A stretch of DNA of 57,274 nucleotides. Source: an uncultured Clostridia bacterium (GTDB taxonomy: Bacteria > Bacillota > Clostridia > Christensenellales > UBA1242). The DNA lies in contig CANQIX010000003.1 in NCBI GenBank assembly GCA_947624105.1, positions 1 to 57,274 on the forward strand, read 5' to 3'. Made by a program: the position numbers and the translations under genes. A model generated the notes under the pieces. The model did no database searches. It was given only the letters and a program-made list of their open reading frames with translations, and was not told the origin of the DNA. How positions within the stretch are numbered: position 1 is the first letter of the stretch; the number at the start of each line of letters is the position of its first letter. Of this stretch, positions 8,462-16,653 are shown one piece after another.

Positions 8462-9436
8462 ATGAAAAGAAAGTTTTTGATACAACCAATAATGTTTATT
8501 TTGGCAATTTTTATGGTTGTTCCACTTGTTTTTGCAGGTTGCGGAACTACCAAGGACTATATTTTTAGCCTTAAATATGTCGAAAACTTCAAAATTATGC
8601 AGTTGGCAGATGTTCAGGCGTCTTCTGTTGAAAAATGCGAAGAGGCGTTTGTTGATATCAAAAAAATGGTAGAAAAAGAAAAGCCAAACTTAATAGTTTT
8701 GTCTGGCGATAATATCGATGTTCCGGAGAATGAAGATGTTTTTAACTGCCTTGTTGAAAGTATGGAGAGTTTAAACACTCCGTGGGCGCCGGTTTTTGGC
8801 AATCACGATGCCGAAGGCGTGCTTACAAAAGAGTTTATGGCAGAACGCTTTAAACAGGCAAAAAATTGCTACTTTGCAAGTGGCGAGGAAGGTGTTGACG
8901 GAGTTGGGAATTATGTAATCAACATAATGGACAAAAAAGAAGTTGTTTGCAGCGTCTTTCTTATTGACAGCAATATGTATTACGACGAAGAAAAAACAGA
9001 ATATGACTCGATACACCCAAATCAAATTGAATGGTATGAAGAGACGGTTAATTTTATAAAAGAAAGCAACCACAACAAAACTCCAAAATCGTTGGCGTTT
9101 TTCCACATTCCACTCCACGAATATCGCGATGCAAAGGAATCCTTTGAAAGAGGGGAGAGCGAAGGGCGTGCAGAATTTAATGAGGGAATATACAGCGGTT
9201 ATGAAAACACCGGATTTTTTGAAAAAGTTAAGGAACTGCAAAGCACCAAGGCGATTTTCTGTGGGCACGACCACGCAAACACTTGCGACATAAACTATCA
9301 AGGCGTGCATCTTGTGTATGGCTTAAAGTCATCAAGAGATTCCTATTACAACGAATCTTTGCTTGGAACGACAATAGTAACGCTTTCAAAAACCGAGATA
9401 AAGATTGAAAATAAGTTTTTTAGAGATTTGGATTAA
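8462..9436 (+). CDS. Lipoprotein calcineurin-like metallophosphoesterase
   Basis: A 324-residue protein with an N-terminal signal and lipobox VFAGC, so probably anchored outside the membrane. It carries the ordered metallophosphoesterase motifs: MQLADVQ (first metal motif, with Gln in place of the usual His of D-x-H), SGDN, GNHD, HIPLHE and GHDH. The order and spacing fit the Dcr2/purple-acid-like branch of this superfamily. It probably hydrolyses a phosphomonoester or diester at the cell surface; the substrate is unknown. Its promoter and terminator indicate a single-gene unit. Confidence 0.85.
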   Translation: MKRKFLIQPIMFILAIFMVVPLVFAGCGTTKDYIFSLKYVENFKIMQLADVQASSVEKCEEAFVDIKKMVEKEKPNLIVLSGDNIDVPENEDVFNCLVESMESLNTPWAPVFGNHDAEGVLTKEFMAERFKQAKNCYFASGEEGVDGVGNYVINIMDKKEVVCSVFLIDSNMYYDEEKTEYDSIHPNQIEWYEETVNFIKESNHNKTPKSLAFFHIPLHEYRDAKESFERGESEGRAEFNEGIYSGYENTGFFEKVKELQSTKAIFCGHDHANTCDINYQGVHLVYGLKSSRDSYYNESLLGTTIVTLSKTEIKIENKFFRDLD

Positions 9437-9488
9437 AAAATTATGAAATTCATACCAAAGGTGTAAATTAAACGACCTAGTTAAAAAT

Positions 9489-9520
9489 TAAAAGCCACAT
9501 ACTATTGTGGTTTTATTTTT
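9489..9520 (+). terminator. Rho-independent terminator after the metallophosphoesterase
   Basis: AAAAGCCACA / TGTGGTTTT hairpin with a TACTAT loop and trailing T-rich tract. Confidence 0.85.
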
Positions 9521-9595
9521 ATTGGACAGCCCTTGAAACATAAAAAATTCCAATAAGTTGTGAGGGGGAAACGGACTTATCTGGAAACTAATAGA

Positions 9596-9676
9596 GCAGT
9601 TGCTTGATAGAATCAAGCCGAGCCCACGGCAATAAAAAAAGACCTAAAAAGGTCTAGTTTGGTGGACTGCCGGGGG
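9596..9676 (-). repeat. Direct repeat, copy A: displaced copy of the tRNA-Lys 3' end and terminator
   Basis: This 81-bp block matches 9772-9851 with one substitution and one extra A. Read on the minus strand it contains the last 13 bases of tRNA-Lys plus the encoded CCA, the terminator hairpin AGACC/GGTCT and the flank behind it. Upstream of these tRNA bases the sequence is unrelated to a full tRNA, so this copy cannot make a working tRNA. Confidence 0.85.
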
Positions 9677-9771
9677 AACGTTATGAAACTTGCTTAGGAG
9701 CAAGTTGAATGGCCGACCACGAAAACTTACTTGACCGGTCCGACCCGGACTTGTCCGGGGTTAACTGCAGG
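9677..9771. other. Sequence between the tRNA-Lys repeats with several small hairpins
   Basis: It holds a perfect 7-bp hairpin ACTTGCT-TAGG-AGCAAGT, the palindrome CCCGGAC-TT-GTCCGGG, and a 10-base inverted match (GTCCGGGGTT) to the tRNA-Lys T-arm. No coding capacity was seen. Confidence 0.6.
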
Positions 9772-9851
9772 GCAGTTGCTTGATAAAATCAAGCCGAGCC
9801 CACGGCAATAAAAAAAGACCTAAAAGGTCTAGTTTGGTGGACTGCCGGGGG
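9772..9851 (-). repeat. Direct repeat, copy B: overlaps the real tRNA-Lys 3' end
   Basis: Partner of the block at 9596-9676. It includes the 3' end of the intact tRNA-Lys gene and its terminator. Confidence 0.85.
9807..9831 (-). terminator. Terminator of tRNA-Lys
   Basis: On the minus strand, AGACC TTTTA GGTCT is followed by TTTTTTTATT a few bases after the encoded CCA. Confidence 0.85.
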
Positions 9852-9910
9852 CTCGAACCCCGGACCCTTCGATTAAGAGTCGAATGCTCTACCAACTGAG
9901 CTAGCAGTCC
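9835..9910 (-). tRNA. tRNA-Lys (anticodon CTT), CCA encoded
   Basis: On the minus strand the gene begins GGACTGC and ends GCAGTCC-A-CCA, giving a perfect 7-bp acceptor stem. The D-arm (TAGCTCAGTTGGTAGAGC), the anticodon stem TTCGA/TCGAA around loop CTCTTAA (anticodon CTT), and a T-arm with GGTTCGAGCC are all present. A hairpin-plus-U-run terminator follows. Confidence 0.97.
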
Positions 9911-9989
9911 AAATTTGGTATACCACCGCAACAAAAAACTATGTGTATTATACAACACATTTTTTTAATTGTCAATCATTTTACAACAA

Positions 9990-10175
9990 TTACGCGTCAA
10001 AATTTGCGTCTGGGTCAATTACTCCGTGTAGACTTTCAAAATCTTGAAGATAGCGCTTAATTGCCATTTCAATTTCTTTATTTTTGGAACGACCATTGTA
10101 TTTTGCTGTGTAATCTATTTTTTTGTGCAATTTTTGTGAAATTCTAAGCGTATATCGTGGAAAATTGTATTCCAT
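9990..10175 (-). CDS. Small ribbon-helix-helix (Arc/CopG-type) DNA-binding protein
   Basis: A 61-residue protein. The start is set at the ATG at 10175 because GGAGGAAGAAAATCTATG gives it a strong SD; the longer tracked ORF has none. RYTLRISQKLHKKIDYTAKYNGRSKNKEIEMAIKRYL is a beta-strand followed by two helices with a Gly-Arg-Ser turn, the layout of ribbon-helix-helix repressors that dimerise through the strand and bind DNA with it. The gene is divergent from alr. The shared region holds three TTCGACA iterons in 10-bp phase, a likely operator. The regulatory target is inferred and could include its own gene and alr. Confidence 0.75.
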   Translation of the reverse strand: MEYNFPRYTLRISQKLHKKIDYTAKYNGRSKNKEIEMAIKRYLQDFESLHGVIDPDANFDA

Positions 10176-10255
10176 AGATTTTCTTCCTCCATTGAGAAAT
10201 TTTACTAAATATTTAAAATAATTACACAACTTTGACGGCAGCGTGATGTCATATT

Positions 10256-10282
10256 TTCGACATATTTCGACACAATTCGACA
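10256..10282 (+). promoter_or_regulatory. Three TTCGACA iterons with 10-bp periodicity
   Basis: TTCGACA occurs at 10256-10262, 10266-10272 and 10276-10282, separated by TAT and CAA. The array lies in the divergent region between the ribbon-helix-helix gene and alr. Tandem direct sites one helical turn apart are a known binding mode for ribbon-helix-helix repressors, so this is a candidate operator. Confidence 0.65.
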
Positions 10283-10318
10283 TATAACAATTTGGAAAAA
10301 AGATTGATATATATTATT

Positions 10319-11311
10319 ATGGGAAACACAAATTTAAAGGTTATATCAAAATCCGCTTTGCTAAATAATTTAAGCCGATTTGCATCTAAAAAAATATGCC
10401 TAATGGTCAAGGCAAACGCCTATGGGCACGGAGTGGCGGAAATTGTTAGGGCGAGCGATGATGTTGTCTATGCTTATGGCGTTGCAACAGAAAGAGAGGC
10501 GGTGGAACTTAGAAAGTTGACCCGAAGAAAGGTTATCGTCTTTGGGAAGGTGCAAGATTTTCATAATTGCGTTAAAAACAACATTGAATTTATGGTGGAC
10601 GAACTAGAAGACTTGTGGCTTGCAATAAAAAGCGGCGCAAAACACCTTATGCATCTTGCCATAAATGTTGGAATGAACAGATATGGATTTAAGAATAATT
10701 TTGATAAAATATTGCAAATTGTGGACAAAAATGAGGTAAAATTTTGTTCAATTTACACGCATTTCCCAAATACGAGCGATAAAAAACAGACGGAATATGA
10801 GTATAAAAAGTTTGTGGAAATTTCAAATAACTTTTTAAGCACTCCAAAGTGTTTGGGCGGCAGCGAGGTTTATGCCTATAACTTTGACTACGACATCTTG
10901 CGACTTGGAATATGCGCTTATGGATATGGCGATGGTGTGAAACCGATTATGAGAATAGAGTCTAAGATAGTGAAAGTTTTAAAGTTAAAACGCGGCGAAT
11001 TTATCGGCTACGGAAGGGAATATATGGCAAAGGAAGATGGACTTTTTGGAGTTGTGCCGATTGGATATTTTGACGGACTGAGAAGGGGACTATCTTCCAA
11101 TTTTGAAGTTACTATCGGCGGAAAGAAATATCACTCGGTTGGCAACATCTGTATGGATTGCTTTTTTGTTAAGATTGACAAGAATGTAAAGTTGTTTGAC
11201 AAAGTTGTCGTTATGGACGATGCCGATTATTTTGCGAAAAAGTTAGGCACGATTTCGTATGAAGTTTTAACAGGATTCAATTCGCTGCGCGCAAACACTA
11301 TAATAGAGTAG
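10319..11311 (+). CDS. alr: Alanine racemase
   Basis: A 330-residue PLP enzyme that interconverts L- and D-alanine for peptidoglycan. The PLP lysine is in MVKANAYGHG near residue 31, and the second active-site region has GYFDGLRRG and VGNICMDCFF. The protein is somewhat shorter than the usual 360-380 residues. The tracked ORF starts at a TTG 9 codons upstream, but the ATG at 10319 aligns better with the family N-terminus. Neither start has an SD. TTGATATATATTATT lies directly before the ATG and could hold a -10 element, so a leaderless mRNA is possible. The gene diverges from the ribbon-helix-helix gene. Confidence 0.9.
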   Translation: MGNTNLKVISKSALLNNLSRFASKKICLMVKANAYGHGVAEIVRASDDVVYAYGVATEREAVELRKLTRRKVIVFGKVQDFHNCVKNNIEFMVDELEDLWLAIKSGAKHLMHLAINVGMNRYGFKNNFDKILQIVDKNEVKFCSIYTHFPNTSDKKQTEYEYKKFVEISNNFLSTPKCLGGSEVYAYNFDYDILRLGICAYGYGDGVKPIMRIESKIVKVLKLKRGEFIGYGREYMAKEDGLFGVVPIGYFDGLRRGLSSNFEVTIGGKKYHSVGNICMDCFFVKIDKNVKLFDKVVVMDDADYFAKKLGTISYEVLTGFNSLRANTIIE

Positions 11312-11316
11312 TTTAG

Positions 11317-11345
11317 TTGATATTTTTTTAGCATTTTGATATAAT
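11317..11345 (+). promoter_or_regulatory. Sigma-A promoter of rsmD placed for a leaderless transcript
   Basis: TTGATA at 11317-11322, 17-bp spacer, TATAAT at 11340-11345. Only 6 nt separate the -10 element from the ATG at 11352, so the transcription start should fall on or next to the A of the start codon. Confidence 0.75.
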
Positions 11346-11351
11346 TTTGCT

Positions 11352-11876
11352 ATGAAAGTTAGTTCTGGAACGCTAAAAGGGAAAAATTTAATAGAAAATA
11401 AGTTTGATCACATAAGGCCAACAACCGACAAAGTTAAGCAGGCGTTATTTACAAAACTGCAATTTTTTTTGCCGGGAAAGGCAGTTTTGGATTTGTTTTG
11501 CGGAACGGGCGCGCTTGGAATCGAAGCGCTAAGCCGTGGGGCAGGAAGCGTAATTTTTGTCGATAAAGATGCAAGAAGTTGCAATATGACAAGTCAAAAT
11601 CTTAAAAACCTAAAATTAGACGCCAAAGTTGTGAAAATCGACTCGGTCGAATTTGTTAAGATTTGCAAAGAAAGTTACGACCTTATTATTTTAGATCCGC
11701 CATACAAAAGCGGGCTATATGAGAAGGTTGTGCCAAATCTCCCAAAAATTTTGAACGATGACGGGATTGTTGTGTGCGAGCACGCAAAAAATGACACCTT
11801 TTGTTATGAACCTTTCGAGATTTTTGACGAAAAAACGTATGGAAATATTATGCTGACATATTTGATGAAAAAATAA
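11352..11876 (+). CDS. rsmD: 16S rRNA (guanine966-N2)-methyltransferase RsmD
   Basis: A 174-residue Rossmann-fold SAM methyltransferase. Residues 2-35 carry the RsmD opening (SSGTLKGKNL, IRPTTDKVKQALF). The SAM motif is VLDLFCGTGALGIEALSRGA, and the catalytic N6/N2-methyltransferase motif is DPPY. It modifies G966 of 16S rRNA during 30S assembly. Length and motif order are normal. The gene has no SD and a promoter placed for a leaderless mRNA. It overlaps neither alr nor glmS; glmS follows after 41 bp on the same strand. Confidence 0.94.
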   Translation: MKVSSGTLKGKNLIENKFDHIRPTTDKVKQALFTKLQFFLPGKAVLDLFCGTGALGIEALSRGAGSVIFVDKDARSCNMTSQNLKNLKLDAKVVKIDSVEFVKICKESYDLIILDPPYKSGLYEKVVPNLPKILNDDGIVVCEHAKNDTFCYEPFEIFDEKTYGNIMLTYLMKK

Positions 11877-11917
11877 ACAATTTTTTGCAGCAAACATATA
11901 TATTCTTAGAGGTATAT

Positions 11918-13633
11918 ATGTGCGGAATTTGTGCTTGTATTGGAAATTTTTTATGTAAAGATTTTATTATTGATGGTTTAAAGAAATTGGAATACCGCGG
12001 ATACGATTCTGCTGGTATTTCTTTTATTGACAATAATGCGCTGAAAGTGATAAAAACTGTGGGAGATATTGATGCGCTAAGCAAACTTGCAGAAGGCGTA
12101 AAGGCCGATGCGATTATTGGGCACACTCGTTGGGCAACTCACGGTGGCGTTACAGTGGAAAATGCTCACCCACACCTATCGAAAAGTGGCAAACTTGCAA
12201 TCGTTCACAATGGTGTGATTGAAAATTATAAAGACTTAAAAGCACAGATGGATGTAGAGTGGAAATCGTCGACTGATAGCGAAGTTTTTGTAAATTTAAT
12301 CGAGCGGCAAAAAGAGGATTGCTTGATAAGAAAAGTTATCTCGGCTTCTAAAAAAGTTGAGGGGAGTTTTGCAATTGCACTGCTCTCTGCCGATGGAGAA
12401 ATTGTTGCTGGCAGAAGAGAAAATCCGCTATACATAGCAGAGGTTGATGGTGGCTTTGTTGCGACAAGCGACCTATACGTTTTAAGTGAAAAAACAGAAA
12501 ATTATTTTGCTCTTGAAAACGATGAGTTTGCAGTTTTGAAAAAGTCAGGTGTGGAATTTTATGATAAAAATGGCGAAAAAATAGCAAAAAAACAGCAAAA
12601 AATTGAAAAATTTAATAAAATTTCTGCAAAATTTAAAAATACGCATATGGAAAGCGAAATTTTTGAAGCAAAAGATGTGCTAGAAAAAACATTGGATTTT
12701 TATCTAAAATATGGATTTTCAACTATCAAAATTCCAAAGAACTTGCAGGAGATAAATTTCATTGCGTGCGGAACGGCATACCACAGCGGGCTTGTCGCAG
12801 CAGAATATTTTAAGAAGATTGGCTTGCCATCTCACACCTACATTGCAAGCGAATTTAGATATGGAAATGAGGTGCTAAACTTAAACGCACTCTATGTGTT
12901 TATTAGTCAAAGTGGAGAAACCGCCGACACCATTGCATCTGCAAAACTCATTAAAGAGAGTGGGTGCAAAATGCTGGCAGTTACAAACACACAAAATTGC
13001 TTTTTAAATCAGATTTGTCAAAATGTGCTGCCTACCTTTGCCGGCAAAGAGATTGCAGTTGCTTCAACAAAAGCGTATCTTGCGCAAGTGTTTTCGCTCT
13101 ATCTTTTTGCTTGTTTTTTGGGTGGAAGAGATGTCAAAGAGGCGAGTGATGCTGTTTCAAAGTTTGAGATTGTTGACTTTCCAGATTCGCTAACGCAATA
13201 TGCCTTAAAATTTAAAAAAATAATATTTGTCGGCAGGGGACTAGACTATATAACCGCCCTTGAAGCGAGTTTGAAGTTGAAGGAAATTTCTTACATTAAT
13301 TCAATCGCCATTGCAAGTGGGGAACTTAAACACGGAACTCTTGCCCTTGTTGACAATGAAACGCTTGTTGTTGGAATCCTTACTCAGCAGAAGACGAGAG
13401 AAAAATTTTTGACAAATTTAGAAGAAGTAAAGGCGCGTGGCGGAGAGATTTTGCTTGTTTCAAATTGCATCGAAGAGGGATACAACTGTTTGACTCTGCC
13501 TAATTGCGCCGAAGACCTTATGCCAATCTATTCTGTCGTTCCTTTGCAGATATTTGCCTTAAAAATGTGCAAAAAATTGGGATTTAACCCCGATAAACCG
13601 CGAAATCTTGCAAAATCGGTTACAGTGGAGTAG
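11918..13633 (+). CDS. glmS: Glucosamine-6-phosphate synthase (isomerizing glutaminase)
   Basis: A 571-residue enzyme making glucosamine-6-phosphate from fructose-6-phosphate and glutamine, the first step to UDP-GlcNAc. The start is set at 11918 because the catalytic Cys must follow the initiator Met (MCGIC). The tracked ORF starts 11 codons too early. The glutaminase domain (1-215) has YRGYDSAGI, HTRWATHG and HNGVIENY. The two SIS domains carry ACGTAYHSGLVA, SQSGETADT and the C-terminal PRNLAKSVTVE. No glmS ribozyme can fit in the 41-bp gap before it, so the common Firmicutes riboswitch control is absent here. Confidence 0.97.
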   Translation: MCGICACIGNFLCKDFIIDGLKKLEYRGYDSAGISFIDNNALKVIKTVGDIDALSKLAEGVKADAIIGHTRWATHGGVTVENAHPHLSKSGKLAIVHNGVIENYKDLKAQMDVEWKSSTDSEVFVNLIERQKEDCLIRKVISASKKVEGSFAIALLSADGEIVAGRRENPLYIAEVDGGFVATSDLYVLSEKTENYFALENDEFAVLKKSGVEFYDKNGEKIAKKQQKIEKFNKISAKFKNTHMESEIFEAKDVLEKTLDFYLKYGFSTIKIPKNLQEINFIACGTAYHSGLVAAEYFKKIGLPSHTYIASEFRYGNEVLNLNALYVFISQSGETADTIASAKLIKESGCKMLAVTNTQNCFLNQICQNVLPTFAGKEIAVASTKAYLAQVFSLYLFACFLGGRDVKEASDAVSKFEIVDFPDSLTQYALKFKKIIFVGRGLDYITALEASLKLKEISYINSIAIASGELKHGTLALVDNETLVVGILTQQKTREKFLTNLEEVKARGGEILLVSNCIEEGYNCLTLPNCAEDLMPIYSVVPLQIFALKMCKKLGFNPDKPRNLAKSVTVE

Positions 13634-13702
13634 TTTTTGTTATTTTTTTCGCCCTCACCTCATATCGTTTACTAAGTATACATTTTTAGGAGGGAGGTAA
13701 TA

Positions 13703-14107
13703 ATGAAAGGTAAAGCAGGGGCTTCTGCCGCCGAAAAGAAACCAATATTTAAAGTGCTGTTAAAGGGAGTTGTTGTAAGTTTGTGTGTGGCATTTGTGCT
13801 TGTGCTTCTGTTTGCCTTCATACTGAGGTTCACAACAATCTCCGACAGCATCATTGCACCGGTAAACGAAGTGATAAAGGGTGTGTCGATATTTTTAGGC
13901 GTTTTTATCGGTATGCGAAAAGTTAAAAGCAACGGCATAATTTCTGGGATTCTCATAGGATTTTTCTTTACCATACTTGCTTTTTTGATTTTTTCGCTGC
14001 TAGATGGACATATTGTGTTTGACAAGACTCTTATCTTTGATTTGATTTTTGGAACTATCATTGGCGGTATATGTGGAATTATCTCCGTCAACCTAAAAAA
14101 AATTTAA
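13703..14107 (+). CDS. Small membrane protein, TIGR04086/YrzE-like
   Basis: A 134-residue protein with a short charged N-terminus and four predicted membrane helices, ending in basic residues. Size, topology and position directly upstream of secDF match the TIGR04086 family of Firmicutes membrane proteins of unknown function. GVSIFLGVFIGMRKVKSNGI between helices two and three resembles the family core. It has a very strong SD (AGGAGGGAGGTAATAATG). A role linked to protein export is suggested only by the neighbourhood. Confidence 0.7.
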   Translation: MKGKAGASAAEKKPIFKVLLKGVVVSLCVAFVLVLLFAFILRFTTISDSIIAPVNEVIKGVSIFLGVFIGMRKVKSNGIISGILIGFFFTILAFLIFSLLDGHIVFDKTLIFDLIFGTIIGGICGIISVNLKKI

Positions 14108-14115
14108 CTATTTGA

Positions 14116-14144
14116 TTGACAATAGCCCCGTTTTGTATTATACT
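14116..14144 (+). promoter_or_regulatory. Sigma-A promoter of secDF
   Basis: TTGACA at 14116-14121, 17-bp spacer, TATACT at 14139-14144. Confidence 0.85.
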
Positions 14145-14179
14145 TATCAAAGTATTTTAACGACATTTTAAGGGGCACT

Positions 14180-15544
14180 ATGGCACGTAAACTAAATCGA
14201 TCACAAAAAAATTCAATCCGTAACTTTGTTGCTATGGCACTTCTCACAGTTATAGGATTGTTTTTTACATTTTGCAGTATTCCAGTTCCATTTTCATCAA
14301 CAGGGGAAATCTTTAATGGTTTTGCCGGTTCTGTTTCTGTTGGTATGGACCTTTCTGGCGGAGTTTCTGCCGTATATGACTGCGCATTACCAGAGGGGAG
14401 TGAAAAATCACTTGACAGCGCAATAAGATCAACTGTAAATCGCGTTTCGGATCTTCTTAACAGAGAATACAGCGAGGCTGTTGTAACAAGCCTTGGAAGT
14501 TCTCAAATTCTTGTTGAAGTATCCGGAGCAGAAGACAACGACTCTGTCTTTTCAAATATAGGACAAGGTAAAACACTATACCTAACCTATGAAGAGCACG
14601 GAAAAGTGTATGTTGATGGAAGCAAAGATATCAAAAATATGAAAGCACTCTTTCAATCATATTGGGGAGTTTTAATTGAATTTACCGAAGAAGGACAAGC
14701 ACACTTTGCTGAATTAACAAGACTTGCCGGTGAATCTAGCGACCAAAAAATTCACTTCTATCTTGGAGATGTTGAAGGCGAAGAATTAACATATATGCAA
14801 TGCACTTCCGAAATCAACGAGGCAAGCACATTCATAGGAAACAGCGATTGGTCGGAAGATAACGCAATAACATACATCTACCAAATCGTTGGCGGAACTT
14901 TTGAATCAACACTTACACTAAAAGAAATTACAACTGTTTCTGCAACACTTGGCGACAACACGCTCACTCTTGTTATGATTGCTCTTGCAGTTGCACTTTT
15001 GCTTGTTATGATTTTGATGTGGGTTAGATATGGCGCACTTGGACTTCTTGCCGACTTTGCTATGCTTATCTACACAGTTCTGTTTGTCTTCTTGATGCAG
15101 GCTGTTACACTTATTCAACTTACAATGTCAGGCATCGGGGCAATATTATTAAGTTATCTATTCTTAATCGATGGAATGATCATCACATTTGAAAAGATTA
15201 GAAATGAATATCGACTTGGAAAGAAGATTCCTCTTTCTGTTAAAAACGGAATCAATGGTTCTTTCTGGACGATATTTGACACATCGATTGCTGGACTTTT
15301 GCTTAGCGTTGTTCTCTGCATTGCGGGAACACCAAAAGTTTTAAGTTTTGGACTTATCCTTGTTGTTGGAATCGCTTTGTCGTTCTTTGTAAACCAAGTT
15401 TTACTTCGTGGATTTGCAAAGTGGTATGTTGCATTAAACGGCACAAAACCAAAATCTTTGCATTTTCCAAAACAAGTTAAGCACGAAAAGGCAACAGATG
15501 AGATTGTTGTTGAATACGAAGGAGGTGATGTGAATGAAAAATAA
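14180..15544 (+). CDS. secD: Protein translocase subunit SecD
   Basis: A 454-residue RND-fold membrane protein that uses proton flow to help pull proteins out of the SecYEG channel. Helix 1 is followed by SVGMDLSGGVSAVYD, the SecD family opening, a P1 ectodomain to about residue 240, and five C-terminal helices. The conserved segment near MSGIGAILLSYLFLIDGMII keeps one Asp (IDG), but the usual DANVIIFERIREE reads DGMIITFEKIRNE. The last helices end in a charged tail. It overlaps secF by 11 bp. It has its own promoter, so it can be expressed apart from glmS. Confidence 0.92.
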   Translation: MARKLNRSQKNSIRNFVAMALLTVIGLFFTFCSIPVPFSSTGEIFNGFAGSVSVGMDLSGGVSAVYDCALPEGSEKSLDSAIRSTVNRVSDLLNREYSEAVVTSLGSSQILVEVSGAEDNDSVFSNIGQGKTLYLTYEEHGKVYVDGSKDIKNMKALFQSYWGVLIEFTEEGQAHFAELTRLAGESSDQKIHFYLGDVEGEELTYMQCTSEINEASTFIGNSDWSEDNAITYIYQIVGGTFESTLTLKEITTVSATLGDNTLTLVMIALAVALLLVMILMWVRYGALGLLADFAMLIYTVLFVFLMQAVTLIQLTMSGIGAILLSYLFLIDGMIITFEKIRNEYRLGKKIPLSVKNGINGSFWTIFDTSIAGLLLSVVLCIAGTPKVLSFGLILVVGIALSFFVNQVLLRGFAKWYVALNGTKPKSLHFPKQVKHEKATDEIVVEYEGGDVNEK

Positions 15545-16622
15545 TCGCCTATCGTTTGATGAAAAACTTGAAAGCACAAAGGTTAATTTTAATAGACGCA
15601 CACTTCTTTACCTCATCGCACCAGTAATAATAATTCTTGTTGGCATCGTGCTGGTATGCTCGATAAATTTCAATCTTGGAATCGACTTTACTGGGGGATC
15701 GACCCTTACTGTATATACAAACTCTGCAAAAGATGAAGGCTTTTCTGAAAAAGGCTATGACTTAAGCATCAACAAAGAGTATAACGAAGTAAAGAAAATT
15801 CTTAAAAACACACTTAAAAAGTTTGACGTTTCGGTTGCATCGTATCAAAAGATTGGAATTACCATAAATGACTATGCCGTAGTTCCAGCAAGTGGCGAAA
15901 AAAATGCCGTAATCGTCAAATATCAAAACTCTAAAGAAGATGTTGACGCCGAAAACAGAGAGATTCGACTTGCTGTTTTGGAAGCACTTGGATATGACGT
16001 CGAATTTGATGAAGTATTTGTTATAAGTGGAGCGGTTAATCCATCTGTAAACGCGGAATACTTTATGCGTATGGCAATTGCACTTGCAGTTTGCATCGTT
16101 TTGACCTTTGTTTATGTTTGGATTAGATTCAACATTCAGGGCGCTTTTGCCGCGCTTTTGACCGCAATGATTGACGTGTTTGTTGCAGCAGGACTTGTTG
16201 CTATATTTAGAATTAAAGTTGGCACTGCTTTTGTAACGGCACTGTTTGGAGTGTTAATCTTCTCAGTTATCTCAACTTTTGTTGTGGTAAGCAAAATGAA
16301 ACAACACCTAAAGGTTGGGTTGTCGCTCGCTAAGGTTGAAAACGAGGAGATAGTTAACAGAGCGGTTGTTTCAAACCTTGTTAGAACGATTTTGATGTCT
16401 ATCACATTTGTAGTTGCCGGTGTTGTTGTTATGGCATTTGGCGGCTTGACAGTTACCGAATTTTTGTTGACAATCGTGTTTGGAGCACTTTCTTCCTTCT
16501 ATACATCAACATTTATAACTCCAGCGCTTTGGGCTGCAGTTTACAAACCATCAAAACGTAAACTTGAAAAATACAAAGAAAAAGCAGAAAAGAGGGACAA
16601 AAAAGAGGAATATCAAGTTTAA
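15534..16622 (+). CDS. secF: Protein translocase subunit SecF, divergent
   Basis: A 362-residue partner of SecD. Helix 1 is followed by FNLGIDFTGGSTLTVY, diagnostic for SecF, a P1-like ectodomain, then YVWIRFNIQGAFAALLTAMIDV and further helices. The family motif near the fourth helix (GYSINDTIVVFDRIRE) is not kept; here it reads LIFSVISTFVVVSKMKQH. The C-terminal helices and a Lys/Glu-rich tail are present. The SD (GAAGGAGGTGATGTGAATG) lies inside secD, so the pair is translationally coupled. A terminator follows. Confidence 0.9.
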   Translation: MKNNRLSFDEKLESTKVNFNRRTLLYLIAPVIIILVGIVLVCSINFNLGIDFTGGSTLTVYTNSAKDEGFSEKGYDLSINKEYNEVKKILKNTLKKFDVSVASYQKIGITINDYAVVPASGEKNAVIVKYQNSKEDVDAENREIRLAVLEALGYDVEFDEVFVISGAVNPSVNAEYFMRMAIALAVCIVLTFVYVWIRFNIQGAFAALLTAMIDVFVAAGLVAIFRIKVGTAFVTALFGVLIFSVISTFVVVSKMKQHLKVGLSLAKVENEEIVNRAVVSNLVRTILMSITFVVAGVVVMAFGGLTVTEFLLTIVFGALSSFYTSTFITPALWAAVYKPSKRKLEKYKEKAEKRDKKEEYQV

Positions 16623-16626
16623 TATT

Positions 16627-16653
16627 AAGACTGCTGTTTGGCAGTCTTTTTTA
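16627..16653 (+). terminator. Rho-independent terminator of secDF
   Basis: AAGACTGC / GCAGTCTT hairpin with a TGTTTG loop and a T-run. Confidence 0.92.

Noticed and set aside
9677-9771. A complete but decayed second tRNA between the tRNA-Lys repeats
   Set aside because: An anticodon-like hairpin (ACTTGCT/AGCAAGT) exists, but no matching 5' acceptor strand or D-arm was found.
9761-9958. Minus-strand ORF of 65 aa with LVEHSTLNRRVRGSSPRQST
   Set aside because: It is a translation of the tRNA-Lys gene; this peptide pattern is a well-known false ORF over tRNA genes.
11877-11917. glmS ribozyme/riboswitch upstream of glmS
   Set aside because: Only 41 bp separate rsmD and glmS, far too short for the ribozyme.
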